A stretch of 22,180 nt of DNA from B75-G9 sp964564905. Its GTDB lineage: Archaea; Hadarchaeota; Hadarchaeia; Hadarchaeales; Hadarchaeaceae. The notes under the pieces are model-generated. The model was not told the origin of the DNA. It searched no databases and worked only from the letters and a program-made list of their open reading frames with translations. The stretch is taken from assembly GCA_964564905.1 (NCBI GenBank), contig CAZMCI010000017.1, positions 1-22,180 on the forward strand, in the 5' to 3' direction. Below are positions 7,762-15,430 of the stretch, piece after piece. A program made the position numbers and the translations under genes. Every line of letters starts with the position of its first letter. Position 1 is the first letter of the stretch.

Positions 7762-9051
7762 TTATTTGATTAACTCTATTCTCGCCCCAAGTTTTTGCAT
7801 ATCCTCCACAAACGTGGGGTATGAGACTGGAATACTTTCCACACCGCTCACGATTGTTTTACCACGCGCGACCAAACCAGCCACCGCAAATGCCATGGCC
7901 ATCCTATGGTCGTTGTACGAGCTCAGTCTCGCCCCTTTCAGCTGCTTCACTCCTTTCAGCTTCAGCTCATCGGGCAGTTCTTGTACCTCCGCCCCAAGTT
8001 TCTTGAGTCCGGTCGCCAAGGCCCGGATGCGGTCGGTCTCCTTGAATCGGAGGTGGGGGATGTTCAAGAGCCTGGTTCGTCCACTCGCGACCGACCCCAA
8101 CACCGCAAGCACCGGGACCAGGTCCGGATTATCCCCACAGTCCGCCTCGATACCTGAGAGCTCCCCTGTGGCAGAAACTTCGACAGTTTTTCCACGGGTC
8201 TTTACATCCGCACCAAACTCCTCAAGGAACTTTACGATGCGCCTGTCACCCTGGACCCCTCCAACATCAAGGTTGTTCACCTTAACGTTCGAACCGGTAA
8301 GCGCCGCCGCCCCCAGCACGAAAGCTGCAGACGAAAAATCGCCTGGGATAGCCATGTCGAGCGCCCTAAAAGTTTGGCCACCACGGATCTTAAATTCAGT
8401 CAAATCCCGATTTCGTTTTATATTCGCACCAACCGCATCCAGGAGTTCGAGAGTGATTTCTATGTACGGTTTGGAGCGCAGTTCTTCAGTTATGGTGAGC
8501 TCCACATTTTCCCGAGCATACGGAGAGGCTATCAGCAGGGCTGAGATGAATTGCGAGCTAACCGAACCCGTTATCTCGACGCTGCCGCCGCTTAGACCAC
8601 CCCCCACCACCACGGGAGGCCTGCCACCCTTGCCCTCGCAACGGGCTTTTGCACCCAATTTTTCGAGAGCTTCGATAAGCTGGCCCATTGGACGTTTTAA
8701 AATAGATTGGTCGCCCGTGAGGCGGATAGGCTTAGGCGAAAGAGCAGCAATTGCACTCATCAGGCGAATGGTGGTGCCTGAATTTTTGGTGTCTATTACA
8801 TCTACGCGTGGTTTGAGTTCACCCCCGGTGCCGTTGACTCGCCAAATCCTACCTTCTCGAACCACTTTTGCGCCTAACGCCCGGACGGCCTCGATTGTCG
8901 CCTCGGTGTCCAAGCTCAACAATGGATTTACAATTTTGCTTTCACCCTGGGCCAGTGCTGCTATCATGAAAGCACGGTGGGTGTACGATTTAGATGGTGG
9001 CGCTGTGATCTCCCCGGATAATTTTGAGGGCTCGATTTTCAACTGCATCAT
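7762..9051 (-). CDS. aroA: 3-phosphoshikimate 1-carboxyvinyltransferase (EPSP synthase)
   Basis: A 429-residue protein of normal length. Signatures include APPSKSYTHRAFMIAALAQG near the N terminus (phosphoenolpyruvate/shikimate-3-phosphate binding), NSGTTIRLMSAIAAL, RPMGQLIEALEKLGA, LRFKETDRIRALATGLKKLG and DHRMAMAFAVAGL near the C terminus. It transfers enolpyruvyl to shikimate 3-phosphate, the step before chorismate synthase. Two adjacent ATGs (9051, 9048) follow a weak gggga site. A TATA-like tttttagag on the minus strand at about 9083-9091 would give a very short leader. It precedes, in transcription order, aroC-aroK-aroQ. Confidence 0.95.
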   Translation of the reverse strand: MMQLKIEPSKLSGEITAPPSKSYTHRAFMIAALAQGESKIVNPLLSLDTEATIEAVRALGAKVVREGRIWRVNGTGGELKPRVDVIDTKNSGTTIRLMSAIAALSPKPIRLTGDQSILKRPMGQLIEALEKLGAKARCEGKGGRPPVVVGGGLSGGSVEITGSVSSQFISALLIASPYARENVELTITEELRSKPYIEITLELLDAVGANIKRNRDLTEFKIRGGQTFRALDMAIPGDFSSAAFVLGAAALTGSNVKVNNLDVGGVQGDRRIVKFLEEFGADVKTRGKTVEVSATGELSGIEADCGDNPDLVPVLAVLGSVASGRTRLLNIPHLRFKETDRIRALATGLKKLGAEVQELPDELKLKGVKQLKGARLSSYNDHRMAMAFAVAGLVARGKTIVSGVESIPVSYPTFVEDMQKLGARIELIK

Positions 9052-9132
9052 AAGGTCCCCGATTGAGATTACGCTGCCGCTCTAAAAAGGCATTCCAAAA
9101 CCAGCCCACCCCTCCCCTCCAGTTTTTAACTC

Positions 9133-9260
9133 TACCGCCGGAAGCTCCCTTTCCGAAAGAGAAGTTGGGGCAACCCGTAGCCTTCGGTTCTGATTGGATC
9201 CGGTTTTGAGCTAGATGAACCCGAGAAGAAAACCTCGCAGGACGTTCCGGAGGGATTCGA
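9133..9260 (+). repeat. Copy 1 of a ~128-nt dispersed repeat
   Basis: Strongly similar to 22052-22180 on the same strand. Both begin taccgccggaagct, share ggggcaacccgtagccttcg, and end acctcgcaggacgttccgga plus ggg(a/g)ttcga, with small indels between. The segment appears to be left end plus zinc-ribbon portion of a tnpB element, and in this copy it leads directly into the DRDYIAS remnant. Confidence 0.85.
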
Positions 9261-9265
9261 TAGGG

Positions 9266-9274
9266 ATTATATAG
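9266..9274 (+). promoter_or_regulatory. Candidate TATA box of the aroA' operon inside relic E1
   Basis: attatatag is the best TATA-like sequence between the divergent aromatic blocks on the plus strand. It falls in the codons for D-Y-I-A of the tnpB remnant; the conserved Asn codon there has become ATA, which creates the box. The transcript would start near 9295 and carry a leader of about 170 nt containing the relic's omega-RNA-like tail. Confidence 0.4.
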
Positions 9275-9465
9275 CATCCCTGCAAATACTCTCAGTAGGG
9301 CTGGGACGGCCCGAACCAACGCCTGTGGAGGCGGGGCTCCTACCCGGCATCCCGGCGCGAGCCGTGAGCGCTGGGCGGGGGGCATCGTCGAAGCAGGAAA
9401 TCCCCTGCAAAACTGAAGGGGTGGTTCACTGGAGGTACATCATATCACAAAAGGAGGTGACATGC

Positions 9466-10266
9466 TTGTCTGAGGTCGGAAAGCGCATCAGGCTGGAACG
9501 CATCATCAGCCGGAAGACGAGAAAAACGGTGATCGTGCCCATGGACCACGGACTATCGATGGGTCCGATCTCCGGCATCGAGGATATGACGGCCATCATC
9601 AACAAGGTGGCAAATGGTGGTGCGAATGCGGTAGTGCTTCACAAGGGAATAGTACGGGCTGGGCACCGAGGATACGGAAAGGATGTCGGGCTGATAATCC
9701 ATCTATCCGGAAGTACATCTCTGAGCCCAGATCCCAACTGCAAGGTACCGGTAGCCAGCGTGGAGGAAGCCATCTCCCTGGGAGCGGATGCCGTCTCGGT
9801 GCACGTGAATGTCGGTGCGGCGAACGAAGCGGAGCAACTGCAGAACCTGGGGGAAACTGCGGAGGCCTGCGCTGCATGGGGGATGCCATTGTTCGCGATG
9901 ATGTACCCCCGGGGTGCGAAGATAAAGAATCAACGCGATCCTTCGCTCGTGGCACACGCGGCCAGGGTGGGGGCGGAGCTGGGTGCAGACATAGTCAAAA
10001 CCGTTTACACCGGCAGTATCAGCTCATTTCGCAAGATCGTTAGGGGCTGCCCGGTACCCATAGTCATAGCTGGAGGACCGAAGATGACCACTGACCGCGA
10101 TGTGCTGGAAATGACATCCGACGCCATGGAGGCAGGGGCGATCGGGATATCCATCGGACGGAACATATTCCAGCACAGGGACCCGAGTGCCATGACGCGG
10201 GCACTCGCAAGAATCGTGCACGAAGGCGCATCCGTGGAAAAGGCGATGCGCGAACTGAAAAGGTGA
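9466..10266 (+). CDS. aroA': 2-amino-3,7-dideoxy-D-threo-hept-6-ulosonate synthase (ADH synthase)
   Basis: About 267 residues from the TTG at 9466 (MSEVGKRIRLERIISRKTRK). A strong aaggaggtga site at 9451-9460 fixes this start; the longer open frame upstream is the tnpB relic reading through. Family marks are VPMDHGLSMGP, VLHKGIVRAGHRGYG, the Schiff-base lysine region ADIVKTVYTGSISSF and IAGGPKMTTDRDVLEM in a class I aldolase-like barrel. In archaea that lack DAHP synthase it condenses aspartate semialdehyde with a ketohexose-phosphate-derived unit. It is the first gene of the rightward operon and overlaps aroB' by 4 nt. Confidence 0.93.
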   Translation: MSEVGKRIRLERIISRKTRKTVIVPMDHGLSMGPISGIEDMTAIINKVANGGANAVVLHKGIVRAGHRGYGKDVGLIIHLSGSTSLSPDPNCKVPVASVEEAISLGADAVSVHVNVGAANEAEQLQNLGETAEACAAWGMPLFAMMYPRGAKIKNQRDPSLVAHAARVGAELGADIVKTVYTGSISSFRKIVRGCPVPIVIAGGPKMTTDRDVLEMTSDAMEAGAIGISIGRNIFQHRDPSAMTRALARIVHEGASVEKAMRELKR

Positions 10267-11384
10267 AAACCTTGCCTAAGCTGGTGTGGGTCAAAACAGA
10301 CTGGGATGAGTCTTGGGAAAACCGGAGACCATTCGTATCGGCTGCAATTGAGTCCGGTGCAGACGCGGTACTCGTGAGGCCCGGAGAAGCCAAAAAGGTA
10401 CTGGAACTGGGTTCCATCCTCGTAGTGGGTGATGCCGAAACCCCTGAAGCTAGTGTGGTCAAGCTGACCGTGGAAAAACCAGACGTGGACGAAACCCTCC
10501 AGCTGATAAGAAAACTCCGCCAACAGGGGAAAAAAGTCGCCGTCCAAGTCGAAGTATCCAACAAGGCGCTTGAACGCGCCGCAGTTGAAGTTGGTAGATC
10601 TGCAGATTACCTGATCGCTGTAACTCCAGACTGGAAGGTGATTCCACTCGAAAACATGATTGCGGAACTCCACGGCTCCGAAGTGAAGGTCCTGGCAGGA
10701 GTAAAGGACGTGGACGAGGCTAAACTCGCGGTAGAAACGCTGGAGAGAGGGACTGACGGTGTTTTGATTGACCCAAGAGAGCGTGGGGTGGAGGAGATCA
10801 AAAAGATATGCGAATCGTTTGGTCAACTAGGCACTGAGCATTTGAAGCTGGTACCTGCCAGGATAAAAAACGTAAGGCCCGTGGGGTCGGGAGACAGAGC
10901 ATGCGTGGACACGACCACCCTGATGAAGATTGGGGAGGGAATGCTCGTCGGCAGTCAAGCCGGTGGATTGTTTTTGGTTCACTCCGAGACCCTCCCAAGC
11001 GAATTCGTGGAACCCCGTCCGTTCCGCGTAAACGCCGGAGCGGTGCACGCCTACATACGGTTACCCGGCGAAAAGACCAAATACATCTCAGAACTTGGAG
11101 CGGGAGATGAGGTTCTGATAGTCGATGCTCGAGGGAACGCTAGGACATCCGTGATAGGACGGGTTAAGATAGAGCGGCGGCCGCTCCTGCTTGTGGAGGC
11201 GGAGCGAGATGGAGAGATCTACAAAACTCTCCTCCAGAACGCTGAAACGATCAACCTCGTTGGAAAAGACGGCGGACCGATCTCCGTGACCAAACTAAAA
11301 CCGGGGGATGAGGTACTGGTGTTCATCGAGCGGACGGGAAGGCATTTTGGAATGAAGGTCGATGAGAGTCTGATAGAAAGATAG
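10263..11384 (+). CDS. aroB': 3-dehydroquinate synthase II
   Basis: A 373-residue protein of the archaeal AroB' family. The N terminus (LPKLVWVKTDWDESWENRR) and later blocks (GTDGVLIDPRERGVEEIKK, RACVDTTTLMKIGEGMLVGSQ, PFRVNAGAVHAYIRLPG, KPGDEVLVFIERTGRHFG) are characteristic. It oxidatively deaminates and cyclises the ADH synthase product to 3-dehydroquinate with NAD. The GTG start at 10263 overlaps the aroA' stop (GTGA); a TTG at 10272 is an alternative. The NAD dependence makes the presence of nadE at the end of the same operon interesting. Confidence 0.93.
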   Translation: MKTLPKLVWVKTDWDESWENRRPFVSAAIESGADAVLVRPGEAKKVLELGSILVVGDAETPEASVVKLTVEKPDVDETLQLIRKLRQQGKKVAVQVEVSNKALERAAVEVGRSADYLIAVTPDWKVIPLENMIAELHGSEVKVLAGVKDVDEAKLAVETLERGTDGVLIDPRERGVEEIKKICESFGQLGTEHLKLVPARIKNVRPVGSGDRACVDTTTLMKIGEGMLVGSQAGGLFLVHSETLPSEFVEPRPFRVNAGAVHAYIRLPGEKTKYISELGAGDEVLIVDARGNARTSVIGRVKIERRPLLLVEAERDGEIYKTLLQNAETINLVGKDGGPISVTKLKPGDEVLVFIERTGRHFGMKVDESLIER

Positions 11385-11403
11385 GAAGTAGAGGGATACG
11401 CTT

Positions 11404-12135
11404 TTGAACCTGCTGAAGATGGGGAAATACAAACTTAGGACTCCCGCTGTCTGCGGTTCTGTGACCGGGAGAACCATCAGAAAAATGAAACTTGGGATCC
11501 GCCAAGCGATAAAAGGCGGCGCTGACCTCGTAGAGCTCAGGATGGACGGACTACGCGATTGGTCCGGATGGAAACAACTGTTATCGGAGGACATCCCCGT
11601 AGTCCTCACAAATCGTCCCAGACGTGAGGGCGGAGGTTTTGGGGGAGAGGAGGACGCAAGACTTGAGATACTCAGAGAGGGTGTCGAAGAGGGAGTGGCA
11701 TGCATAGACCTGGAGTTCTCAACACCGCGGGGTCTCCGCGATCCACTGGTAGCCGACGCAAAGGCGTTGGGTGTCACGGTCCTGATCTCCCACCACAATT
11801 TTTCCACCACGCCCCACCCGGACCTCCTCGTGAAAACCGCGGAGCGCATCCTGGGATCCGGATGCGATATCGCAAAGCTCGTAAGCTTTGCCAGAAACTC
11901 GAACCACGCGCTGCACATGCTCGATTTTCTCGTCAGATCACAGAAAGCGATCCCCGTTCCACTGATAGCTTTCGCGATGGGGGATGCGGGAAAAATAACA
12001 CGGTTCATTGCGCCGATTTTTGGATCGCCCTGGATTTACGCCGGAGTTGGAAAAAAGACAGCCCCCGGGCAATTCGACCTAGCGACGGCGAGAGAATGGG
12101 TGCGAGAGCTGGAGGCGATGGAGGTCAGAAATTGA
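11404..12135 (+). CDS. aroD: 3-dehydroquinate dehydratase, type I
   Basis: About 243 residues, type I (Schiff-base) class. N-terminal CGSVTGRTIRKM, substrate region GADLVELRMDGLRDWSGW, the catalytic His in VLISHHNFSTTP, the lysine region CDIAKLVSFARNSNHALHML and a C-terminal APGQFDLATAREWVREL are all in order. It removes water from 3-dehydroquinate. The TTG at 11404 has gaggg 8 nt before it; an ATG at 11419 is the other candidate but lacks a ribosome site. The stop overlaps the TTG start of aroE. Confidence 0.92.
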   Translation: MNLLKMGKYKLRTPAVCGSVTGRTIRKMKLGIRQAIKGGADLVELRMDGLRDWSGWKQLLSEDIPVVLTNRPRREGGGFGGEEDARLEILREGVEEGVACIDLEFSTPRGLRDPLVADAKALGVTVLISHHNFSTTPHPDLLVKTAERILGSGCDIAKLVSFARNSNHALHMLDFLVRSQKAIPVPLIAFAMGDAGKITRFIAPIFGSPWIYAGVGKKTAPGQFDLATAREWVRELEAMEVRN

Positions 12136-12977
12136 GCCGTGTGAGGATATTTTTGCTCATAGGAGACCCCGTAAAACACAGCCTCTCCCCAGCCATGTTC
12201 AACGCCATCTTCAAGAGGCTCCGTATGAACTGCGTTTACGTCTCTATTGAGGTGCCGGCCAAATTTTTGGCCGACGCCATAACGGGTGTCCGGGCGATGA
12301 GGATCTCAGGGCTCAACGTGACGATCCCTCACAAGATAAGAGTTATGGATCTGCTCGACGAACTCGATGAGTCCGCGAGTTTGGTCGGAGCCGTGAACAC
12401 CATAAAAAATCAGCGCGGGAAGCTGATAGGGTACAACACGGATGGCGAGGGCGCGCTCCGGTCCCTAGAAAAGACGGCTGGATCTGTCCGGGGCAAGCGG
12501 GTCGTGCTTTTGGGTGCCGGCGGAGCAGCGCGCGCGATAGGATTTTCCGTGGCCAAGGCGGGAGCTGAGCTGACCATAGCCAACCGAACCATGCCACGCG
12601 CAAAAGCTTTGGCCTCCGATATTGAAAGGAAGCTTGGAATTCCCGTACGCGTCATCCCGCTACGCCGGGATCGTCTCAAAAAAACCCTGAAAACCGCTGA
12701 GTTGCTCATCAACGCCACATCTGTCGGTATGTACCCCAATACTGATCAGACTCTGGTGACCTCAGACATGATGCACCGAGAAATGACGGTCTACGATATC
12801 GTGTACAAACCGCTCGAAACTCGTCTCCTCCGGGAAGCGAGACGAGCTGGGGCTAAAGCCATCGATGGATTGGGGATGCTCATCCATCAGGGAGCGCTAT
12901 CCTTTAAGATATGGACCGGAAAACATGCACCAGTTAAGGTTATGGAACTAGCGGCGAAACGTGAACTCAAGAGGTGG
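12132..12977 (+). CDS. aroE: Shikimate dehydrogenase (C terminus cut by assembly gap)
   Basis: 282 residues are visible from the TTG at 12132, which overlaps the aroD stop and follows ggaggtcag. The N-terminal shikimate site (LIGDPVKHSLSPAMFNAIF; catalytic Lys in LNVTIPHKIRVMDLL; GAVNTIKNQRGKLIGYNTDG) and NADP site (VVLLGAGGAARAIGFSVAKA; NRTMPRAKAL) are clear, as are NATSVGMYPN and GLGMLIHQGALSFKIWTG. The sequence stops at the run of ten N at 12978. Only a few C-terminal residues and the stop codon should be missing. The apparent continuation into tyrA is an artefact of the gap length. Confidence 0.93.
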
Positions 12978-12987
12978 NNNNNNNNNN
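12978..12987. other. Assembly gap (10 N) between aroE and tyrA
   Basis: Ten consecutive N. The aroE stop codon, the tyrA start and the TyrA nucleotide-binding GxGxxG segment (about 20-30 residues) are not present on either side, so the true gap must be longer than 10 nt, probably some 70-110 nt. Confidence 0.97.
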
Positions 12988-13799
12988 ACTTTGCAAAGAA
13001 AAATTTGGGCGAGGTCACCGTGGCCGACATCAACCAGGCCACCGCAGCCAAGACGGCCTCAGAACTCGGAGTCACTGCTAAACCCGTCGAGGAGGCGGTT
13101 CCAGAAGCCGAGCTCGTGGTGGTATGCGTCCCCATCTCGAAGACACCCGCCGTGGTAAAATCAGTCGCAGAACGTGCGCAGAGGGGTGCACTGGTAGCCG
13201 ATATCGCCTCGGTAAAAAGCGATGTGGTAAAAACCATGCAGGAGATCAGGGGGGACGTGGAGCTGGCTTCCATCCATCCACTTTTTGGACCCGGTGCCCG
13301 CGAGATCAGGGGGAAGGACTTTGTGATGGTTCCAGTCAGACCTGGAAGGCGCTATGTGGAGCTGAAGAAACTGCTGTCCAGGCTCGGAGCCCGCGTGACC
13401 GAAATGGACGCCGAGGAACATGATCGGGTGATGGCGGTGGTCCAGTGCATGACCCATTTCGTGCTATTGGTATACCTACATTCGTTAAAGTGCTTGAAGG
13501 GGTTCAAGTTTGCAAAAAAGCTTCGTACCCCTATGTTCAGTCGATTGATGGACCTGGCAAAATCTGTACTCGCCGGAAATCCAGAACTCTACGGGGAACT
13601 TCAAGTTCACAACAAGTACGCTAGGACTGCCAGAAGCTGTCTGTTGGAGTCGTGCCGAGCCCTAGATGTCGCTTTCTCCGCCGGAAACTCTAAAAGTCCA
13701 AAGGCGATCTTCAAGGAGGCTCTCTCCCCACTCAAGACCGAAGAGATAAAGCGGGCCTACGAGGAACTTTACAGGAGGTTTGAGGAGGACGCGGAATGA
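12988..13799 (+). CDS. tyrA: Prephenate/arogenate dehydrogenase (N terminus lost in assembly gap)
   Basis: About 270 residues are visible. After the gap the frame begins inside the Rossmann fold (FAKKNLGEVTVADINQATAA), so the dinucleotide-binding glycine motif is missing. VVVCVPISKTPAVVKSVAER, VADIASVKSDVV, the IHPLFGPGAREIRGKDFVMV block and the catalytic histidine region VMAVVQCMTHFVLLVYL are typical of TyrA, followed by the helical dimerisation domain. It oxidatively decarboxylates prephenate or arogenate in tyrosine synthesis. The stop overlaps the pheA start (ATGA). The start codon cannot be given. Confidence 0.9.
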
Positions 13800-14617
13800 A
13801 GATCGGGGTGCTGGGGCCACGCGGCACGTACTCGGAGCTCGCTGCAAGGTCATATTTCAAAGACAGGGGAGAATTTGTGTTTTACCCGATGATAACGGAT
13901 GTGGCGAAAGCCGTCGAACACGATGAGGTACAGGCGGGGGTCATCCCCGTGGAAAGTCTCAGGGAGGGCACGGTCGGAGAAGCCCTCGACGCGCTGGCGT
14001 GGACGGATGTCCGCGTTCAAGCTGAGATAGTTCTCCCAATCTCTCATTCCCTGTTAGGAGTGGGTGGAACGACGCTCGAGAAAATCACCCAAGTGCTCTC
14101 TCATCCGCAGGCTCTGGCCCAATGCAGAGATTTCCTCCGAGAAAAACTGCCAAACGCCGAACTCATCGAGATGGCAAGCACTGCAAAGGCTGCCGAACAG
14201 GTAGGGAAACTCAAACAACAGCACATGGCCGCCATCGGGCCTAAGGAGCTTGCAAAACTTTACGGACTGGATGTGCTCGTGGAGGAGATCCAGAGTGGAG
14301 AAACGAACGTGACCCGTTTTCTGTGCTTGGGCAAGCGGGACGAAAGAAGAACGGGGAACGACAAGACCTCAATAGTGTTCTACACCGATACCGACAGGCC
14401 AGGCATCCTCCATGAGATCCTGGGAGAGTTCGCCTCCCGAGGTATAAATCTCACGAAGATAGAATCCAGACCCTCCAAAAAAGCCCTGGGTGACTACCTG
14501 TTTTTCATAGATTTTGAGGGACACCGGGAAGAAGATAAAATAAAAAAGGCGTTGAACGAGGTCAAAAAGAAAACCGCCATGTTGAAGGTGGTTGGTTCCT
14601 ACCCAAAACGATTCTAG
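13796..14617 (+). CDS. pheA: Prephenate dehydratase with C-terminal ACT domain
   Basis: A 273-residue monofunctional PheA. The catalytic part (about 1-180) has LGPRGTYSELAARSYF, GVIPVESLREGTVGEALDAL and TNVTRFLCLGKR (the T-R-F motif). A regulatory ACT domain follows (about 190-273: TSIVFYTDTDRPGILHEILG, INLTKIESRPSKKALGDYLF), containing the ESRP phenylalanine-binding motif. It converts prephenate to phenylpyruvate and is probably feedback-inhibited by phenylalanine. Chorismate mutase is not fused here but is fused to a different ACT regulator in the leftward block. The next gene starts directly after its stop. Confidence 0.94.
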   Translation: MKIGVLGPRGTYSELAARSYFKDRGEFVFYPMITDVAKAVEHDEVQAGVIPVESLREGTVGEALDALAWTDVRVQAEIVLPISHSLLGVGGTTLEKITQVLSHPQALAQCRDFLREKLPNAELIEMASTAKAAEQVGKLKQQHMAAIGPKELAKLYGLDVLVEEIQSGETNVTRFLCLGKRDERRTGNDKTSIVFYTDTDRPGILHEILGEFASRGINLTKIESRPSKKALGDYLFFIDFEGHREEDKIKKALNEVKKKTAMLKVVGSYPKRF

Positions 14618-15430
14618 GTGGAAAAATTGGAGCTCTCAAAACGCATTGAAAAGGCGCTGAGGATAGATCCCTCAAAGACAGAACAGAAACTTGTAGCGTT
14701 CGTGAGAAAAAAGGTGAAAGCGGCGGGTGCCACCGGAACCGTGGTCGGACTCAGCGGCGGGTTGGACTCTTCGGTTGTCGTCGCTCTTTGTGCCAAGGCC
14801 CTGGGTGGAAAAAATGTGATAGGAGTCTCGCTGCCCGAAGCGGGGGTAACAAGTCCCCACGATGTGGCGGACGCCAGGGAAATCGCGAACAGATTCGGCG
14901 TTAGGTTCAAGGTCGTCGATATTACTCCTGCCATGGCCGGCATCAGAAAGAACCTCACGGACTACAGGGTGGGGGCGCTGCTTCCAGCGGCCAACCTCAG
15001 ACCGCGCGTCCGGATGGTGATCCTATATTACTACGCAAATCTGACGAACAAACTGGTGGTCGGAACCGGGAACCGGAGCGAACTCAGAAGCGGATACTTT
15101 ACGAAATGGGGGGACGGAGCCGCGGACTTGCTCCCGCTGGGACGTATTTACAAGACCCAAGTCAAGCAACTCGCGTATCACCTAAAACTACCAAAGCACC
15201 TGATCGAGAAAAAACCCTCAGCCGGGCTCTGGAGGGGACAGACGGATGAGAAAGAGCTGGGAATCACCTATGAAAAACTTGACATGATATACGCAGGGCT
15301 GGACTTAAAACTAAAACCGGCTTCCATCGCGAAAGCTATCGGGGTGAACATCAGGACGGTGAGGAATTTTATCGAGAGGGAGCGTAAAACCAGTCACAAG
15401 CTGGCCCCGCCGGAGATGCCGAAACTGTGA
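14618..15430 (+). CDS. nadE: NAD+ synthetase, ammonia-dependent type
   Basis: A 270-residue NadE. The adenylating P-loop VVGLSGGLDSSVVVALC (SGGLDS about residues 46-51) is followed by TGNRSELRSGYFTKWGDGAADLLPLGRIYKTQVK and IEKKPSAGLWRGQTDEKELGI, the standard NH3-dependent NadE landmarks; no glutaminase domain is present. It makes NAD from deamido-NAD. The GTG start abuts the pheA stop. It ends exactly next to the end of the convergent EF-1A gene, with no bases between the stops. Its place at the end of the aromatic operon may reflect NAD use by AroB' and TyrA, but that is inference. Confidence 0.93.
   Translation: MEKLELSKRIEKALRIDPSKTEQKLVAFVRKKVKAAGATGTVVGLSGGLDSSVVVALCAKALGGKNVIGVSLPEAGVTSPHDVADAREIANRFGVRFKVVDITPAMAGIRKNLTDYRVGALLPAANLRPRVRMVILYYYANLTNKLVVGTGNRSELRSGYFTKWGDGAADLLPLGRIYKTQVKQLAYHLKLPKHLIEKKPSAGLWRGQTDEKELGITYEKLDMIYAGLDLKLKPASIAKAIGVNIRTVRNFIERERKTSHKLAPPEMPKL

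Larger units (their letters stand above)
9121..9430 (+). pseudogene. E1: decayed tnpB 3' end with omega-RNA-like tail (IS200/IS605-type relic)
   Basis: No gene of the aromatic pathway occupies 9052-9465; instead a tnpB remnant is readable. One frame from 9241 gives DVPEGFDRDYIASLQILSVG and then GLGRPEPTPVEAGLLPG and GRGASSKQEIP. The first part matches the DRDxNASxNIL RuvC-III motif just after the TnpB zinc ribbon (with Asn changed to Ile); TPVE and KQE-P strings are typical of TnpB C-terminal tails. The 3' end (9392-9430: a cccctgca...gaagggg hairpin then ggttcact) aligns with the 3' end of relic E2 at 22014-22052. The left 30 nt resemble the left ends of E2 and E3. The RuvC body is absent, so it is inactive for transposition. 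IS605 family assignment is from recognised motifs, not a search. Confidence 0.6.

Noticed and set aside
9247..9260. 14-nt exact complement between relic E1 (ccggagggattcga) and the T arm of the CAU tRNA (21047-21060)
   Set aside because: Tempting as a guide or target match, but it is short, the E3 copy differs by one base, and the site falls in the decayed zinc-ribbon coding part rather than at the element's 3' end. Probably chance similarity to a T-arm consensus.
8990..9385. 131-residue minus-strand frame upstream of EPSP synthase
   Set aside because: Antisense to relic E1 and overlapping the EPSP synthase start region; low-complexity shadow frame with no family resemblance.
9325..9465. N-terminal extension of ADH synthase from GTG 9325
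   Set aside because: The residues are TnpB-tail-like, and a strong ribosome site at 9451-9460 fixes the start at TTG 9466.
11700..13799. A single 699-residue frame covering aroD antiparallel frame sequence, aroE and tyrA
   Set aside because: It starts in a shadow frame of aroD and crosses ten N. Real aroE begins at TTG 12132, and tyrA is a separate gene whose start is in the gap.
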